Below are positions 1 to 9,249 of a stretch of DNA of 35,617 bases, in pieces (position 1 is the first letter of the stretch; each line of letters opens with the position of its first letter). The notes beneath the pieces were generated by a model, which was not told the DNA's origin, did no database searches, and saw nothing but the letters and a program-made list of their open reading frames with translations. The DNA comes from Myroides pelagicus. GTDB lineage: Bacteria > Bacteroidota > Bacteroidia > Flavobacteriales > Flavobacteriaceae. Made by a program: the position numbers and the translations under genes. The stretch spans positions 49,710-85,326 of the forward strand of contig NZ_WMJY01000012.1 in the NCBI RefSeq assembly GCF_009711055.1. The letters run 5' to 3'.

Positions 1-1
1 T

Positions 2-517
2 GTGCCAGATCATCAAGACGAGTGTCCAGAAGTACCTGGTCCAAAAGAAAATAAAGGTTGTCCATGGCCAGATAGAGATGGTGATGGTGTGCCAGATCAT
101 TTAGATCAATGTCCAGATGTAGCTGGTCCAGCTTCAAACAACGGATGTCCGGAAATAAAAGAAGAGCAAGTTAAACAACTTAATGAGTATGGAAAAACTA
201 TCTTGTTCAATACAGGTAAGTATACTTTCCAAAAATCTTCTTACGAAGTTCTTGACAACATCGTTAAAATTGTAAAAGAGTATCCAACAGCTAAGTTCCA
301 CATCGCTGGATATACTGATGCTACTGGATCTGACAGAATTAACGTACCATTATCTGACAATAGAGCTAACGCAGTAAAAGCGTATTTAATTGAAAAAGGT
401 GTAGATGCTTCTCGCTTAACTTCAAAAGGATACGGATCTGCTGACCCAATCGCTTCTAACAAAACAGTTAAAGGACGTGAGTTAAACAGACGTGTTGAAA
501 TCCAATTAAAAAAATAA
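2..517 (+). CDS. OmpA-family outer-membrane protein with TSP3-like repeats, 3' part only
   Basis: The gene is cut by the left edge; the frame is open from the first codon, so the GTG at position 2 is not taken as a start. Two acidic, proline/cysteine-rich calcium-binding-type repeats (PDHxDxCPxVxGPxxNxGCP) lie at about residues 2-50 of the visible part, 29 codons apart and also similar as DNA. They resemble thrombospondin type 3 repeats. After them comes an OmpA C-terminal domain (about residues 60-171) with the peptidoglycan-binding signature: GYTDATG, the [13 protein letters not shown] helix, and a terminal NRRVEIQL strand. Such proteins tether the outer membrane to peptidoglycan, usually with an N-terminal beta-barrel, which would lie outside the window. 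Only the C-terminal assignment is seen directly. An intrinsic terminator follows closely. Confidence 0.93.
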   Translation: MPDHQDECPEVPGPKENKGCPWPDRDGDGVPDHLDQCPDVAGPASNNGCPEIKEEQVKQLNEYGKTILFNTGKYTFQKSSYEVLDNIVKIVKEYPTAKFHIAGYTDATGSDRINVPLSDNRANAVKAYLIEKGVDASRLTSKGYGSADPIASNKTVKGRELNRRVEIQLKK

Positions 518-537
518 TTGTAAATCACATATAAGAA

Positions 538-568
538 AAGCGCTTCGAGTTTCGGAGCGCTTTTTTTT
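538..568 (+). terminator. Intrinsic terminator after the OmpA-like gene
   Basis: A 10-bp stem (538-547 with 553-562, one G-U pair) with a 5-nt loop runs into a T tract at 561-568. It starts 20 nt after the OmpA-like stop and ends just before the next start codon at 583. Confidence 0.9.
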
Positions 569-582
569 ATATCTTTATTTTT

Positions 583-3345
583 ATGAATTCAGCTACATTT
601 TTAAACAGACTAAGTGCTCAGATTAAACAGGATTTTCCATTAGATATGAATAATTTAGTGGTCGTATTACCTAATAAAAGAGCTAAGATTTTTTTGCTTG
701 AATCATTGAAAAAGCAATATGTAAATACAGTTTTTGCTCCTGAAATTATTAGTGTTGAAGAATTAATTCAAGATATTTCAGATATACGCACGATAGATTC
801 TGTAGAGTTGGTCTTTGAGTTTTTTGCTGTTTATAAAGAACAACATCCGCAAGATGCACAGGAGTTTGATTACTTTGCGAATTGGGCTAATATGTTATTG
901 CAAGACTTTAATGAAATAGATCGTTATTTACTTAAGCCTGATCATGTTTTTTCTTATTTGAAAGATATTGAGGATATTAAACATTGGTCGTTGGATCCAG
1001 AGAAGAGAACAGAGTTAATAGAAAAGTATTTGGAATTTTGGCGTGTGATGCCGTCTTATTACGAGGCTTTGTATAATCGCTTGCTGAAAAAACGAGTGGG
1101 GTATCAAGGATTGGTTTATCGTGAGGCAGTGGGCAGAAAAGAAGAATTCATAAAATCTACTGAGAAGGTTTATTACTTTGCCGGTTTTAATGCATTGAAT
1201 GCTGCAGAAGAGGTTATATTTCAGTTTTTCTTAGAAGAAGGAAGGGCTAAAGTTTTTTGGGATTTTGACAAGCGATTCTTAGAGGATCCTTATCACGATG
1301 CAGGACTTTTTTTGAGAAAAATAAAGTCTTCATGGCGTTATTATCAAACACATCCATTTGAGTGGATTGTCGATGAGTTTGGGCAGGAGAAGAATATTAC
1401 GGTCATTCAAACACCCAAAAGTGTAGGGCAGGCAAAGATAGCAGGGCAAATAATTGAGGGTATAATAAAGGAGCAAGGAAGAAAGAAGTTAGATCGAGTC
1501 GCTGTAGTATTAGGAGAAGAAAATTTATTATTGCCTGTTTTGCACGGACTACCTGATGAGGTAGAGAGTTTGAATATTACCATGGGGTATAGTGGGAGTA
1601 GTAACCCAGTTCAAATCTTATTGAATAAGGTGTTTAAAATGCATCTTTCAGCAATTCGACGTCATGAGAAACGCTATACGATCTATTATAAAGAAATGCT
1701 TGATGTTTTGAGTCACCCAGTGATAACGTCAATTATAGATGGAGAAAGTATCGTTAAGGAGATTAATAGTCGCAACTTGACTTTTTTTAGTTTGGATCGT
1801 TTTCAAGATTGGATAAACGATGCTAATTACCCACTGCGTTCGTTGGTATTTGGGACATGGAGAACATTAAGTTCAGTGCAGATTTTAGAGCGACTGATTG
1901 AAATTGTGTTGGCAATTAAGGTGAGTTTGAATGATGATGAAAAAAGTGAGCGTCTAACGAAGACCTTTTTGTACGCAGCATATCAAATGTTGATGCGACT
2001 GGTTTCTTATTGTGAAAAGTACACATATGTTCAGAATTACGAAACCCTTTATGCATTGTATAAGCAAATTATGGATATGGCTGAAGTGTCTTTTGAAGGG
2101 GAGCCATTGCAAGGGCTTCAGGTAATGGGGGTGCTAGAGAGTAGGGTGTTGGATTTTGATACGGTAATTGTTACTTCGGTCAATGAAGGGAAATTTCCTG
2201 CTGGTAAATCTCAGAATTCATTTATACCATTTGATGTGAAGTATGAATTGGGATTGCCAACATATAAAGAAAAAGATGCTATTTATAGTTATCACTTTTA
2301 TCATTTACTTCAGCGAGCGAAAAATGTTTACCTTTTGTATAACTCTCAGTCAGAAGGTATGGATGCAGGTGAAAAGAGTCGATTCTTAACTCAATTAGAA
2401 ATAGAGAAGTGTAAGCAACACAATTTGAATATGGTTACTTATTCTGCTGATTTACCAGAGAAAGCTTATCAACCGATAGATATTCCTAAATCAAATTTAT
2501 TGCAAAATCGTTTGCAAGAAATTGCTATGGGAAAAGGTTTTTCCCCTTCTGCTTTGTCTAATTTTTTAAGAAACCCCATTCAGTTCTATATGCAGAGAGT
2601 GTTAGGTGTACATGAGTTGGAAGAAGTGGAAGAGAGTGTAGCGCTGAATACTTTAGGGACTATTATACATAATTCTTTAGAGAATTTGTATAAGCCATAT
2701 AAGGGAGAGATGTTGTCTGTAGAAATTGTGAAACGTATACAGGTTTTAGCTGATGCAGAAGTTGAGAAACAGTTCGAGCTTGAGTATAGTGATGAAAAGG
2801 AAAAGAAAGGAAAAAACTTACTTGCTTTCGAGGTAGCTAAGCGGAATGTTTTTCACTTTTTAAATCAAGAGTTAACTAGTTTAGAGCGTGGTGATGAGAT
2901 CTTGTTATTGGAGCTAGAGACTAAGCTTGAAGTCGCTATAGTAGATGACCGATTACCTTACCCTGTTAATTTGTTTGGATATGTGGATCGTATTGAAAAG
3001 CGAAATGGAATAGTACGTGTTATCGACTATAAGAGTGGAAAAGTACAGCAAGCTAATTTGCGTTTGTCAGATTGGGAGGGCTTTACTTTAGACTTAAAGA
3101 ATGAGAAGATTATTCAATTACTTAGCTATGCTTTGATGTATGGAAAAGGTGGGATTACTGAGCCTTTTGAAGCAGGGATTTATTCGTTCAAAAACAGAAA
3201 AGAAGGTTTCTTGTTTTTTGGATTAAAGGAAGGCAAAGAATATGATGAAAAAATATCTCAGGAAACCCTTAATCGATTTAAGCATGAGTTGATCGAGTTG
3301 TTGCTGGAAATCTTATCACCAGAAAAACACTTCAAGGAGGAATAG
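583..3345 (+). CDS. AddB-like PD-(D/E)XK nuclease family protein
   Basis: This 920-residue protein has the architecture of the Bacteroidota AddB-like/RecB-type exonuclease family, which acts with a UvrD-type helicase (AddA) in processing double-strand breaks. The N-terminus has the sequence VVVLPNKRAKIFL where an AddB-type ATPase fold starts, without a clear Walker A GxGKT, as is usual for AddB-type subunits. The C-terminal nuclease domain starts near residue 650 with the signature FSPSALSNFLRNPIQFY. Its catalytic core VIDYKSGK carries D815 and K817. I see no cysteines placed for the iron-sulfur clasp of Firmicutes AddB. No AddA-like helicase gene lies beside it in this window, so the partner must be elsewhere. 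The start is the first ATG after the upstream terminator. The gene ends in a long palindrome shared with the convergent hydrolase gene. Confidence 0.85.
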   Translation: MNSATFLNRLSAQIKQDFPLDMNNLVVVLPNKRAKIFLLESLKKQYVNTVFAPEIISVEELIQDISDIRTIDSVELVFEFFAVYKEQHPQDAQEFDYFANWANMLLQDFNEIDRYLLKPDHVFSYLKDIEDIKHWSLDPEKRTELIEKYLEFWRVMPSYYEALYNRLLKKRVGYQGLVYREAVGRKEEFIKSTEKVYYFAGFNALNAAEEVIFQFFLEEGRAKVFWDFDKRFLEDPYHDAGLFLRKIKSSWRYYQTHPFEWIVDEFGQEKNITVIQTPKSVGQAKIAGQIIEGIIKEQGRKKLDRVAVVLGEENLLLPVLHGLPDEVESLNITMGYSGSSNPVQILLNKVFKMHLSAIRRHEKRYTIYYKEMLDVLSHPVITSIIDGESIVKEINSRNLTFFSLDRFQDWINDANYPLRSLVFGTWRTLSSVQILERLIEIVLAIKVSLNDDEKSERLTKTFLYAAYQMLMRLVSYCEKYTYVQNYETLYALYKQIMDMAEVSFEGEPLQGLQVMGVLESRVLDFDTVIVTSVNEGKFPAGKSQNSFIPFDVKYELGLPTYKEKDAIYSYHFYHLLQRAKNVYLLYNSQSEGMDAGEKSRFLTQLEIEKCKQHNLNMVTYSADLPEKAYQPIDIPKSNLLQNRLQEIAMGKGFSPSALSNFLRNPIQFYMQRVLGVHELEEVEESVALNTLGTIIHNSLENLYKPYKGEMLSVEIVKRIQVLADAEVEKQFELEYSDEKEKKGKNLLAFEVAKRNVFHFLNQELTSLERGDEILLLELETKLEVAIVDDRLPYPVNLFGYVDRIEKRNGIVRVIDYKSGKVQQANLRLSDWEGFTLDLKNEKIIQLLSYALMYGKGGITEPFEAGIYSFKNRKEGFLFFGLKEGKEYDEKISQETLNRFKHELIELLLEILSPEKHFKEE

Positions 3346-3396
3346 TATAAATAGAGAGCTCTAAGTGATTTAATCACTTAGAGCTCTCTATTTATA
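3346..3396. terminator. Perfect 25-bp inverted repeat at a convergent gene junction
   Basis: The arms 3346-3370 and 3372-3396 are exact reverse complements separated by a single T. The left arm starts at the base after the AddB-like stop codon. The right arm contains the stop codon and last five codons of the minus-strand hydrolase gene. Neither side has a strong T tract, but a 25-bp hairpin can form in both transcripts, so a bidirectional terminator or mRNA 3'-end stabiliser is the likely role. Confidence 0.8.
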
Positions 3397-4169
3397 AATT
3401 GACTGAGTTTTTCTTGAAGTAGTAGTTTATTGTCGATGTGAAGCATGTGTCCGCCATCGAGTATTTCGTAAGTAGTGGTTGTTCCTTCTGTCTGAACTAA
3501 GGCTTCTTCTAGTTTGAGTAAAGAATCATATCTACCAAAGATTAGGTTAATGGGATAGGGGGCGAAGTGTAAAAGTATTTCTCTGTCCGTCCTTACTTTC
3601 ATCCCTTCTAAAGCAGCTATAACTCCTTGGGCTGAAGTTGTTAGTGCAGTTGAAGTAGCTAGTTCAATTTCGCGGTAATAAGTTAGCCTATCTTCCTCAG
3701 TGAACATATTTGCCATAGCTAACTTTATATAGGTAAGACAGTTTTTCTTAACCAAGTTAACTGATCGCTCTCTAATGAGTTTTCGTTCTGTGCTATCGGA
3801 TTGTGTAGAAGAAGCAATGAGAATAATTCTATTCACTAAATCAGGATATAGTTCTCCAAATGCTAAGGCTACATAACCTCCCATACTATGTCCTATGAGT
3901 GTGATTTGTTCTATTTCATTTTCTAGTATAATGGCGTGAATAGCATCGGCCATATCTTCCATGGTGTGTATATACCCTAGACATTCTGTGCTTCCATGTC
4001 CTAATAGATCCACTGCAATTGTATGGTGTGAAGTTGAAAAATGTAGGGCATAATCATTCCACATGGTTGCATTAGCTAAAAAGCCATGTAGAAAAAGAAT
4101 TGTTTCCCCATGTCCTTTTTCATAATAGGAAAGACTTATATTTTTGTAATTTATTGTTTTGTGGGACAT
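3378..4169 (-). CDS. Alpha/beta hydrolase (MenH/esterase-like)
   Basis: A 263-residue single-domain alpha/beta hydrolase. Visible elements are the oxyanion-hole HGFLANATMW (about residues 28-37), the nucleophile elbow GHSMGGY with S95, an acid in FGRYD (D215) and the catalytic histidine in GGHMLHID (H241). The order and spacing fit the fold. There is no signal peptide, so the protein is cytoplasmic. The closest families by feel are MenH-type (menaquinone) synthases and small esterases. Flavobacteria use menaquinone, but no other men gene is nearby, so the substrate is not assigned. A -7 element TACTTTTG lies 21 nt upstream of the ATG. The 3' end lies inside the palindrome shared with the convergent nuclease gene. 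Confidence 0.85.
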   Translation of the reverse strand: MSHKTINYKNISLSYYEKGHGETILFLHGFLANATMWNDYALHFSTSHHTIAVDLLGHGSTECLGYIHTMEDMADAIHAIILENEIEQITLIGHSMGGYVALAFGELYPDLVNRIILIASSTQSDSTERKLIRERSVNLVKKNCLTYIKLAMANMFTEEDRLTYYREIELATSTALTTSAQGVIAALEGMKVRTDREILLHFAPYPINLIFGRYDSLLKLEEALVQTEGTTTTYEILDGGHMLHIDNKLLLQEKLSQFINREL

Positions 4170-4189
4170 TGTTCATTACTTTGAAAATG

Positions 4190-4197
4190 CAAAAGTA
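4190..4197 (-). promoter_or_regulatory. Bacteroidota -7 element for the hydrolase gene
   Basis: The minus strand reads TACTTTTG, an exact match to TAnnTTTG, giving a predicted leader of about 17 nt. No TTTG/TTG is found at the -33 distance. Confidence 0.55.
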
Positions 4198-4534
4198 CTA
4201 AGACTTGTGTGAAAATTGAAATATCTTTGAATGACCTAGATTAAATGAGGATATATTCATGTGTTTAAGGTTGTTTTGGGCTAAATTGCTTAGGATAATT
4301 TGTATTATAAACAACGATAAGCTGTTAGGATATTTGGAGGTGATTTTTTTTGAATTCATAATTTAGAGAAGACTAACTTTATGAGTGTTATAGATACGAC
4401 TAATCTAACTCTAATTTAACTGTTTTGCGTAAAAAATTATTTTATATCTTAAAAAAGTTTTAGTTTACTTATAAAATTGTTCGTTATGTTGTGATTTTAT
4501 TTGTTTAAACCGAGTATAAATAACTGAATGTGCA

Positions 4535-4565
4535 TTGTAGATAACGTTAATAAGGTGTATTTTTG
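4535..4565 (+). promoter_or_regulatory. Promoter of the sdhCAB operon
   Basis: TTG at 4535-4537, a 20-nt spacer, and TATTTTTG at 4558-4565 match the Flavobacterium/Bacteroides sigma-A consensus (TTTG/TTG, about 19-21 nt, TAnnTTTG). Transcription would start near 4569, leaving a leader of about 33 nt before the sdhC ATG at 4602. Confidence 0.7.
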
Positions 4566-4601
4566 AGAGATTTTTTCAAGAAAAACAATTAAAATTACAT
4601 T

Positions 4602-5429
4602 ATGGCAAAATCTGCACTTCTAAAGTCATCCTTAGCTAAGAAATATTGGATGGCTCTTACAGGTTTATTTTTATGCTTGTTTTTGGTTGGTCACTTGGCG
4701 GGAAACCTTCAATTGATTTTTGGTGATGCATCTGCATTCAATGAGTATGCATTATTCATGACAACTAATCCAGCAGTAAAAGTATTATCTTATGTTACTT
4801 ACATTTCAATCCTTTTTCACGCGATTGATGGTATCTTATTAACAATCCAAAACAAGAAAGCACGTCCAGTAGGATATGCAAAGAACAATGCTGCTGCTAA
4901 TAGCTCATTTTCATCTAGAAATATGGCTGTGTTAGGGACTCTATTGTTAGTGTTTATTGTTACTCACATGGCAAACTTCTGGGCAAAGATGCATTTCTCT
5001 GAAATGCCTCTTCAAACGGTAGAGGTTAACATTAAAGATCAAGAGGCTCCTGTAGTAGTTTACAAAACTGTTCAAGGTCAACCAATAGATCCAAGAGCTG
5101 TAGAGATGGGACAACTTGAGTTAAAAGGGACACAATTTTTCCAAGCAGGAACTGATTTGAAAGTAGCTGATGGATACAAAGACTTGCACAAGATTACTGT
5201 TGCGTTTTTCCAAAATGAAAAAACAGGACTTATTGCTACAATCGCTTATGTGATAGCGATGATAGTGTTAGGATTCCACTTATCACATGGTTTTGGTAGT
5301 GCATTCCAATCATTAGGAGTAAACAATCCAAGATATAAAGGAGTTTTGAATGGTGTTAGCTTCTTAATTGCATATGTTGTACCTGCATTATTTGCTATTA
5401 TTCCATTATACATTCATTTTATTAAATAG
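4602..5429 (+). CDS. sdhC: Succinate dehydrogenase cytochrome b subunit
   Basis: The membrane anchor of respiratory complex II, binding haem b and menaquinone. The 275 residues contain five hydrophobic helices, at about 17-40, 60-82, 108-130, 208-228 and 250-272. This is the single-polypeptide anchor type also found in Wolinella fumarate reductase. Likely haem-ligand histidines sit in GHLAGN (H31), FHAIDG (H73), THMANF (H122), H196 and the FHLSHG pair (H226/H229). A hydrophilic segment of about 50-60 residues (135-192) separates helices 3 and 4; from memory the family is usually nearer 220-230 residues, so this loop looks enlarged. It is the first gene of the operon; sdhA starts 17 nt after its stop. 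Confidence 0.95.
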   Translation: MAKSALLKSSLAKKYWMALTGLFLCLFLVGHLAGNLQLIFGDASAFNEYALFMTTNPAVKVLSYVTYISILFHAIDGILLTIQNKKARPVGYAKNNAAANSSFSSRNMAVLGTLLLVFIVTHMANFWAKMHFSEMPLQTVEVNIKDQEAPVVVYKTVQGQPIDPRAVEMGQLELKGTQFFQAGTDLKVADGYKDLHKITVAFFQNEKTGLIATIAYVIAMIVLGFHLSHGFGSAFQSLGVNNPRYKGVLNGVSFLIAYVVPALFAIIPLYIHFIK

Positions 5430-5446
5430 TCCTAAAGAAATTGATC

Positions 5447-7447
5447 ATGAAATTAGATTCTAAAATACCTAATGGACCAATTGATAAAAAATGGTCTGAT
5501 TATAAAAACCATATTAAATTAGTTAACCCTGCGAACAAGCGTAACATCGATGTTATCGTTGTAGGAACAGGATTAGCGGGTGGTTCTGCTGCTGCTACAT
5601 TAGCTGAGTTAGGATATAACGTAAAAGCTTTTTGTTATCAAGATTCTCCTCGTCGTGCGCACTCTATTGCTGCTCAAGGGGGGATCAACGCTTCTAAGAA
5701 CTACCAAGGAGATGGTGACTCAGTTTACAGATTATTCTATGATACTGTAAAGGGAGGAGATTACCGTGCTCGTGAAGCAAACGTTTACCGTTTAGCTGAA
5801 GTTTCTGAAAATATTATTGACCAATGTGTTGCTCAAGGTGTACCGTTTGCACGTGAGTACGGAGGTCTTTTAGATAACCGTTCTTTTGGAGGGGTACAAG
5901 TATCTCGTACTTTCTATGCTAAAGGGCAGACTGGACAACAGTTACTATTAGGAGCATACTCTGCTATGAACCGTCAAATCGGTCGTGGTAAAATCCAAAT
6001 GTACAACCGTCATGAGATGTTAGACATCGTGAAAGTTGATGGTAAAGCAAGAGGTATTATTGCTCGTAACTTAATTAACGGAGAGATTGAACGTCATTCT
6101 GCACATGCTGTTGTGATTTGTACAGGTGGTTACGGAAACGTATTTTTCTTATCTACAAATGCAATGGGATCTAACGTTACTGCTGCTTGGAAAGCGCATA
6201 AACGTGGAGCATTCTTTGCGAACCCTTGTTATACACAGATTCACCCAACTTGTATTCCTGTAACTGGTGACCACCAATCAAAACTTACTTTGATGTCTGA
6301 GTCATTACGTAACGATGGACGTATTTGGGTTCCTGCTAAAATGGAGGACGCTGTAGCTATTAGAGAAGGTAGACTTAAACCAACTCAAATTGCTGAAGAA
6401 GATAGAGATTACTACTTAGAAAGAAGATATCCATCATTCGGTAACTTAGTACCTCGTGACGTTGCGTCTCGTGCTGCTAAAGAAAGATGTGATGCTGGAT
6501 ATGGAGTTAATGCTACAGGTGAAGCTGTATACTTAGACTTTGCTTCCGCTATTGAGCGTTATGGTAAAGAACAAGCTCGTATTCATCACTTAGATGAAAA
6601 CGATGCGAAGTTAGTTTACAAATTAGGTAGAGACGTAGTTGAGAATAAGTATGGTAACTTATTCCAAATGTATGAGAAGATCGTTGATGAGGATCCATAT
6701 ACAACTCCAATGATGATTTATCCTGCAGTTCACTATACAATGGGTGGATTATGGGTAGATTACAACTTAATGTCTACTATCGAAGGATGTTACATATTAG
6801 GAGAGGCTAACTTCTCTGACCACGGTGCTAACCGTCTAGGAGCTTCTGCACTGATGCAAGGTTTAGCTGATGGTTACTTCGTATTACCATACACAATTGG
6901 TGATTACTTAGCAAATGATATTCGTACTGGAAAAATCCCAACAGATTTACCAGAGTTCGATGAAGCTGAGAAAAATGTTCGTGGTATTATCGACCATTTA
7001 TTAAGCAATAAAGGAACTCATTCAGTTGATTATTTCCATAAAAAGCTTGGAAAAATCATGTGGGATAAAGTAGGTATGGCTCGTAATGCTAAAGGATTAA
7101 CTGAAGCTATGGCTGAGATTGCTCAGTTGAGAGATGAGTTTTATAAAGACGTGAAAGTATCTGGTACTGCGGAAAGCTTTAATCAAGAGTTAGAGAAAGC
7201 ATTAAGAGTAGCTGATTACTTAGAATTAGGTGAATTATTCGCTAAAGATGCTTTACACCGTGAAGAATCATGTGGAGGTCACTTCCGTGAGGAGCATCAA
7301 ACTGAGGATGGAGAGGCAAAACGTGATGACGAAAACTTCGCATACGTAGCTGCTTGGGAATACAAAGGAAAACCAAGTGATGCAGTACTTCACAAAGAAG
7401 ACTTAGTTTATGAAAACATTAAATTGGTAACTCGTAGTTATAAATAA
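5447..7447 (+). CDS. sdhA: Succinate dehydrogenase/fumarate reductase flavoprotein subunit
   Basis: The catalytic FAD subunit, oxidising succinate to fumarate on the cytoplasmic face. The ATG at 5447 gives 666 residues; an in-frame TTG two codons upstream is the less likely start. Seen: the Rossmann dinucleotide motif [11 protein letters not shown] (about 40-50), the covalent flavin site AHSIAAQGG with H72, substrate-binding HPTC, and the catalytic arginine region [13 protein letters not shown]. The length and the extended C-terminus match the Wolinella/Bacteroidota-type enzyme (about 660 residues) rather than the shorter E. coli SdhA. Codon use is biased (many CGT, AAC and TTC codons) compared with the upstream nuclease gene, as expected for high expression. 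It is the middle gene of sdhCAB. Confidence 0.98.
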   Translation: MKLDSKIPNGPIDKKWSDYKNHIKLVNPANKRNIDVIVVGTGLAGGSAAATLAELGYNVKAFCYQDSPRRAHSIAAQGGINASKNYQGDGDSVYRLFYDTVKGGDYRAREANVYRLAEVSENIIDQCVAQGVPFAREYGGLLDNRSFGGVQVSRTFYAKGQTGQQLLLGAYSAMNRQIGRGKIQMYNRHEMLDIVKVDGKARGIIARNLINGEIERHSAHAVVICTGGYGNVFFLSTNAMGSNVTAAWKAHKRGAFFANPCYTQIHPTCIPVTGDHQSKLTLMSESLRNDGRIWVPAKMEDAVAIREGRLKPTQIAEEDRDYYLERRYPSFGNLVPRDVASRAAKERCDAGYGVNATGEAVYLDFASAIERYGKEQARIHHLDENDAKLVYKLGRDVVENKYGNLFQMYEKIVDEDPYTTPMMIYPAVHYTMGGLWVDYNLMSTIEGCYILGEANFSDHGANRLGASALMQGLADGYFVLPYTIGDYLANDIRTGKIPTDLPEFDEAEKNVRGIIDHLLSNKGTHSVDYFHKKLGKIMWDKVGMARNAKGLTEAMAEIAQLRDEFYKDVKVSGTAESFNQELEKALRVADYLELGELFAKDALHREESCGGHFREEHQTEDGEAKRDDENFAYVAAWEYKGKPSDAVLHKEDLVYENIKLVTRSYK

Positions 7448-7458
7448 TATTGAGGCTT

Positions 7459-7472
7459 AGGTCTTCGGGCCT
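7459..7472 (+). other. Small UUCG-tetraloop hairpin between sdhA and sdhB
   Basis: The 51-nt sdhA-sdhB gap contains a 5-bp stem AGGTC/GGCCT (one G-U pair) closed by a C(UUCG)G tetraloop, an unusually stable RNA loop. There is no T tract, so termination is unlikely. It may block exonucleases or tune the relative output of the two subunits. Confidence 0.5.
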
Positions 7473-7498
7473 TACCTTATTGTAAAAATTCGATACAA

Positions 7499-8242
7499 AT
7501 GAATCTTACACTTAAAATATGGCGTCAAAATAACGCTAAAGAGCAAGGGAAAATGGTTGATTATAAAATCAATAATATTTCTCCTGATATGTCTTTCTTA
7601 GAAATGCTTGATGTATTAAACAATGAGTTAATCGAGAAAGGTGATGATCCTGTAGCTTTCGACCATGACTGTCGTGAAGGTATTTGTGGTATGTGTTCTT
7701 TATTCATTAATGGTGAAGCTCACGGACCAGATAGAGGAATTACTACTTGTCAGTTACACATGAGAAAGTTCAAAGATGGTGATACTATCTATATTGAACC
7801 ATTCAGAGCTAAGGCTTTCCCTGTAATTAAAGACTTAGTAGTAGATCGTACTGCTTTTGATAAAATTCAACATGCGGGTGGATTTATATCTGTGAACACT
7901 TCAGGTAATACACAAGATGCAAATGCTATTCCTATTCCTAAACACGATGCTGACCGTGCATTTGACGCAGCAACTTGTATTGGATGTGGTGCTTGTGTAG
8001 CTACATGTAAAAATTCATCAGCAATGTTATTCGTTTCTGCTAAAGTTTCTCAGTTTGCTTTATTGCCACAAGGTAAAGTTGAAGCTGCTGACCGTGTTTT
8101 AAATATGGTTAATGAAATGGATGCTTTAGGATTTGGTAACTGTACTAATACTGGAGCTTGTGAGGTAGAATGTCCTAAAGGAATTTCTTTAGAAAACATC
8201 GCTCGTATGAATAGAGAGTATTTAAAAGCTAGCTTGAAATAA
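7499..8242 (+). CDS. sdhB: Succinate dehydrogenase/fumarate reductase iron-sulfur subunit
   Basis: The electron-transfer subunit linking the flavin in SdhA to the haem/quinone sites in SdhC. All three cluster motifs are intact: [2Fe-2S] CREGICGMC (C58, C63, C66) plus TTC (C84); [4Fe-4S] [11 protein letters not shown] near residue 160; and the [3Fe-4S] region [14 protein letters not shown] near 220. The 247-residue length is normal for the Bacteroidota type. The ATG at 7499 has only a weak ribosome-binding sequence, as is usual in this phylum. It is the last gene of the operon, followed 18 nt later by a strong terminator. Confidence 0.97.
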   Translation: MNLTLKIWRQNNAKEQGKMVDYKINNISPDMSFLEMLDVLNNELIEKGDDPVAFDHDCREGICGMCSLFINGEAHGPDRGITTCQLHMRKFKDGDTIYIEPFRAKAFPVIKDLVVDRTAFDKIQHAGGFISVNTSGNTQDANAIPIPKHDADRAFDAATCIGCGACVATCKNSSAMLFVSAKVSQFALLPQGKVEAADRVLNMVNEMDALGFGNCTNTGACEVECPKGISLENIARMNREYLKASLK

Positions 8243-8260
8243 GCATTTTATAAAATCAAG

Positions 8261-8292
8261 AAAAAGCGGATATAAACATATCCGCTTTTTTT
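8261..8292 (+). terminator. Intrinsic terminator of the sdhCAB operon
   Basis: A 13-bp perfect stem (8261-8273 with 8278-8290) with an AAAC loop and a T run to 8292. Confidence 0.93.
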
Positions 8293-8315
8293 ATATCCTG
8301 TTTTTATCCTTTTCT

Positions 8316-8323
8316 TACTTTTG
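8316..8323 (+). promoter_or_regulatory. -7 element upstream of the K+ channel gene
   Basis: TACTTTTG matches TAnnTTTG exactly. It puts the transcript start near 8327, only about 4 nt before the ATG at 8331 but about 16 nt before the ATG at 8343. This is one reason to prefer the second ATG as the translation start. Confidence 0.55.
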
Positions 8324-8342
8324 TAATCAAATGATTTACACA

Positions 8343-9173
8343 ATGGAGAAAATCGGTCTTAAAAAGCAGGTATACGAATTATTAAATAATGATTCAACTA
8401 CTATAGGAAGTAAGATTGTACAAGGATCAATTATTTTACTTATTATTTTAAATGCTATTTCCTTAATTTTTGAGTCTATCCCTGAGATAAGAATGGAATA
8501 TATTGATTGGTTTGTTAGCTTCAATTTATTCTCTATTTTTTTCTTTACATTAGAATATTTGTTGCGCATGTGGACGATAACTTGTAATCCACGTTATTCT
8601 AAGGCGTTTTCCGGACGTTTGCGCTATGGTTTAACTTCTCTACAGTTAATAGATTTATTAGCCATTTTACCTTTTTATTTAGCGTTTATTCACTTTGATC
8701 TTCGCATTCTTCGTCTGATGCGTATTTTCCGTTTATTGCGTGTGTTTAGAATAACAAAATATGTTTCTGCTTTGGCAATCGTGGTCAATGTGCTAAAGAG
8801 AAAATCGAGTGAATTAGCCATTGCTGCTTTTCTATTAGTGTTCCTTTTGTTTATTGCTTCTACAGCTATTTATTATGCTGAGAATTCTGCTCAGCCAGAG
8901 GCTTTCTCTAGTATACCGAGTTCAATGTGGTGGTCGGTAATCACCATTTGTACTGTAGGGTATGGTGATATCTATCCAATTACTTTAATGGGTAAGATTA
9001 TTGGTGGGATATTAGCTGTAATTGGTATTGGATTTTTCGCTTTGCCAACGGGGATTATTTCTTCAGGCTTTTCAGAGGTATTAGATGAGCGTAAAGAAGA
9101 AAGGAAGGCTTTAGAACTTTCTCAATTACATCATTCAACTAAGTGCCCTTGTTGTGGTCGTGAAAAGGAGTAG
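8343..9173 (+). CDS. Voltage-gated-type potassium channel (ion transporter family)
   Basis: A six-helix single-chain channel of the Kv-like bacterial family; four subunits would form an inner-membrane K+ pore. Seen: hydrophobic S1-S3; an S4 voltage-sensor-like helix with arginines about every third residue (RILRLMRIFRLLRVFR); two further helices; and the pore-loop selectivity filter TVGYGD at residues 204-209. The short cytoplasmic C-terminus ends in CPCCGREKE, a small cysteine cluster that could bind a metal. No RCK/TrkA domain is present. The start at 8343 gives MEKIGLKKQV, a family-like N-terminus; 8331 would add four residues. It appears to be a single-gene unit with its own promoter. Confidence 0.93.
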   Translation: MEKIGLKKQVYELLNNDSTTIGSKIVQGSIILLIILNAISLIFESIPEIRMEYIDWFVSFNLFSIFFFTLEYLLRMWTITCNPRYSKAFSGRLRYGLTSLQLIDLLAILPFYLAFIHFDLRILRLMRIFRLLRVFRITKYVSALAIVVNVLKRKSSELAIAAFLLVFLLFIASTAIYYAENSAQPEAFSSIPSSMWWSVITICTVGYGDIYPITLMGKIIGGILAVIGIGFFALPTGIISSGFSEVLDERKEERKALELSQLHHSTKCPCCGREKE

Positions 9174-9249
9174 TCTGTTGTACTACTTCAAATATATTTT
9201 TATTTAAATTATTGTACATTTAAACATTAATCTTTTATCTCGTAGTGTT

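Larger units (their letters stand above)
4170..4601. other. 432-bp intergenic region before sdhC
   Basis: A divergent intergenic region holding the hydrolase promoter at one end and the sdh promoter at the other. The sequence between is AT-rich with no gene that I can support. A 35-codon ATG frame at 4259-4366 has no recognisable features, and I take it as chance. I see no tRNA or structured RNA. Confidence 0.6.

Noticed and set aside
1..150. Tandem DNA repeat at the left edge
   Set aside because: The 87-bp period is simply the 29-codon TSP3-like protein repeat of the OmpA-family gene, not a separate repeat element.
4259..4366. 35-codon ATG frame in the gap before sdhC
   Set aside because: No signal peptide, motif or conserved pattern; typical of chance frames in AT-rich DNA.
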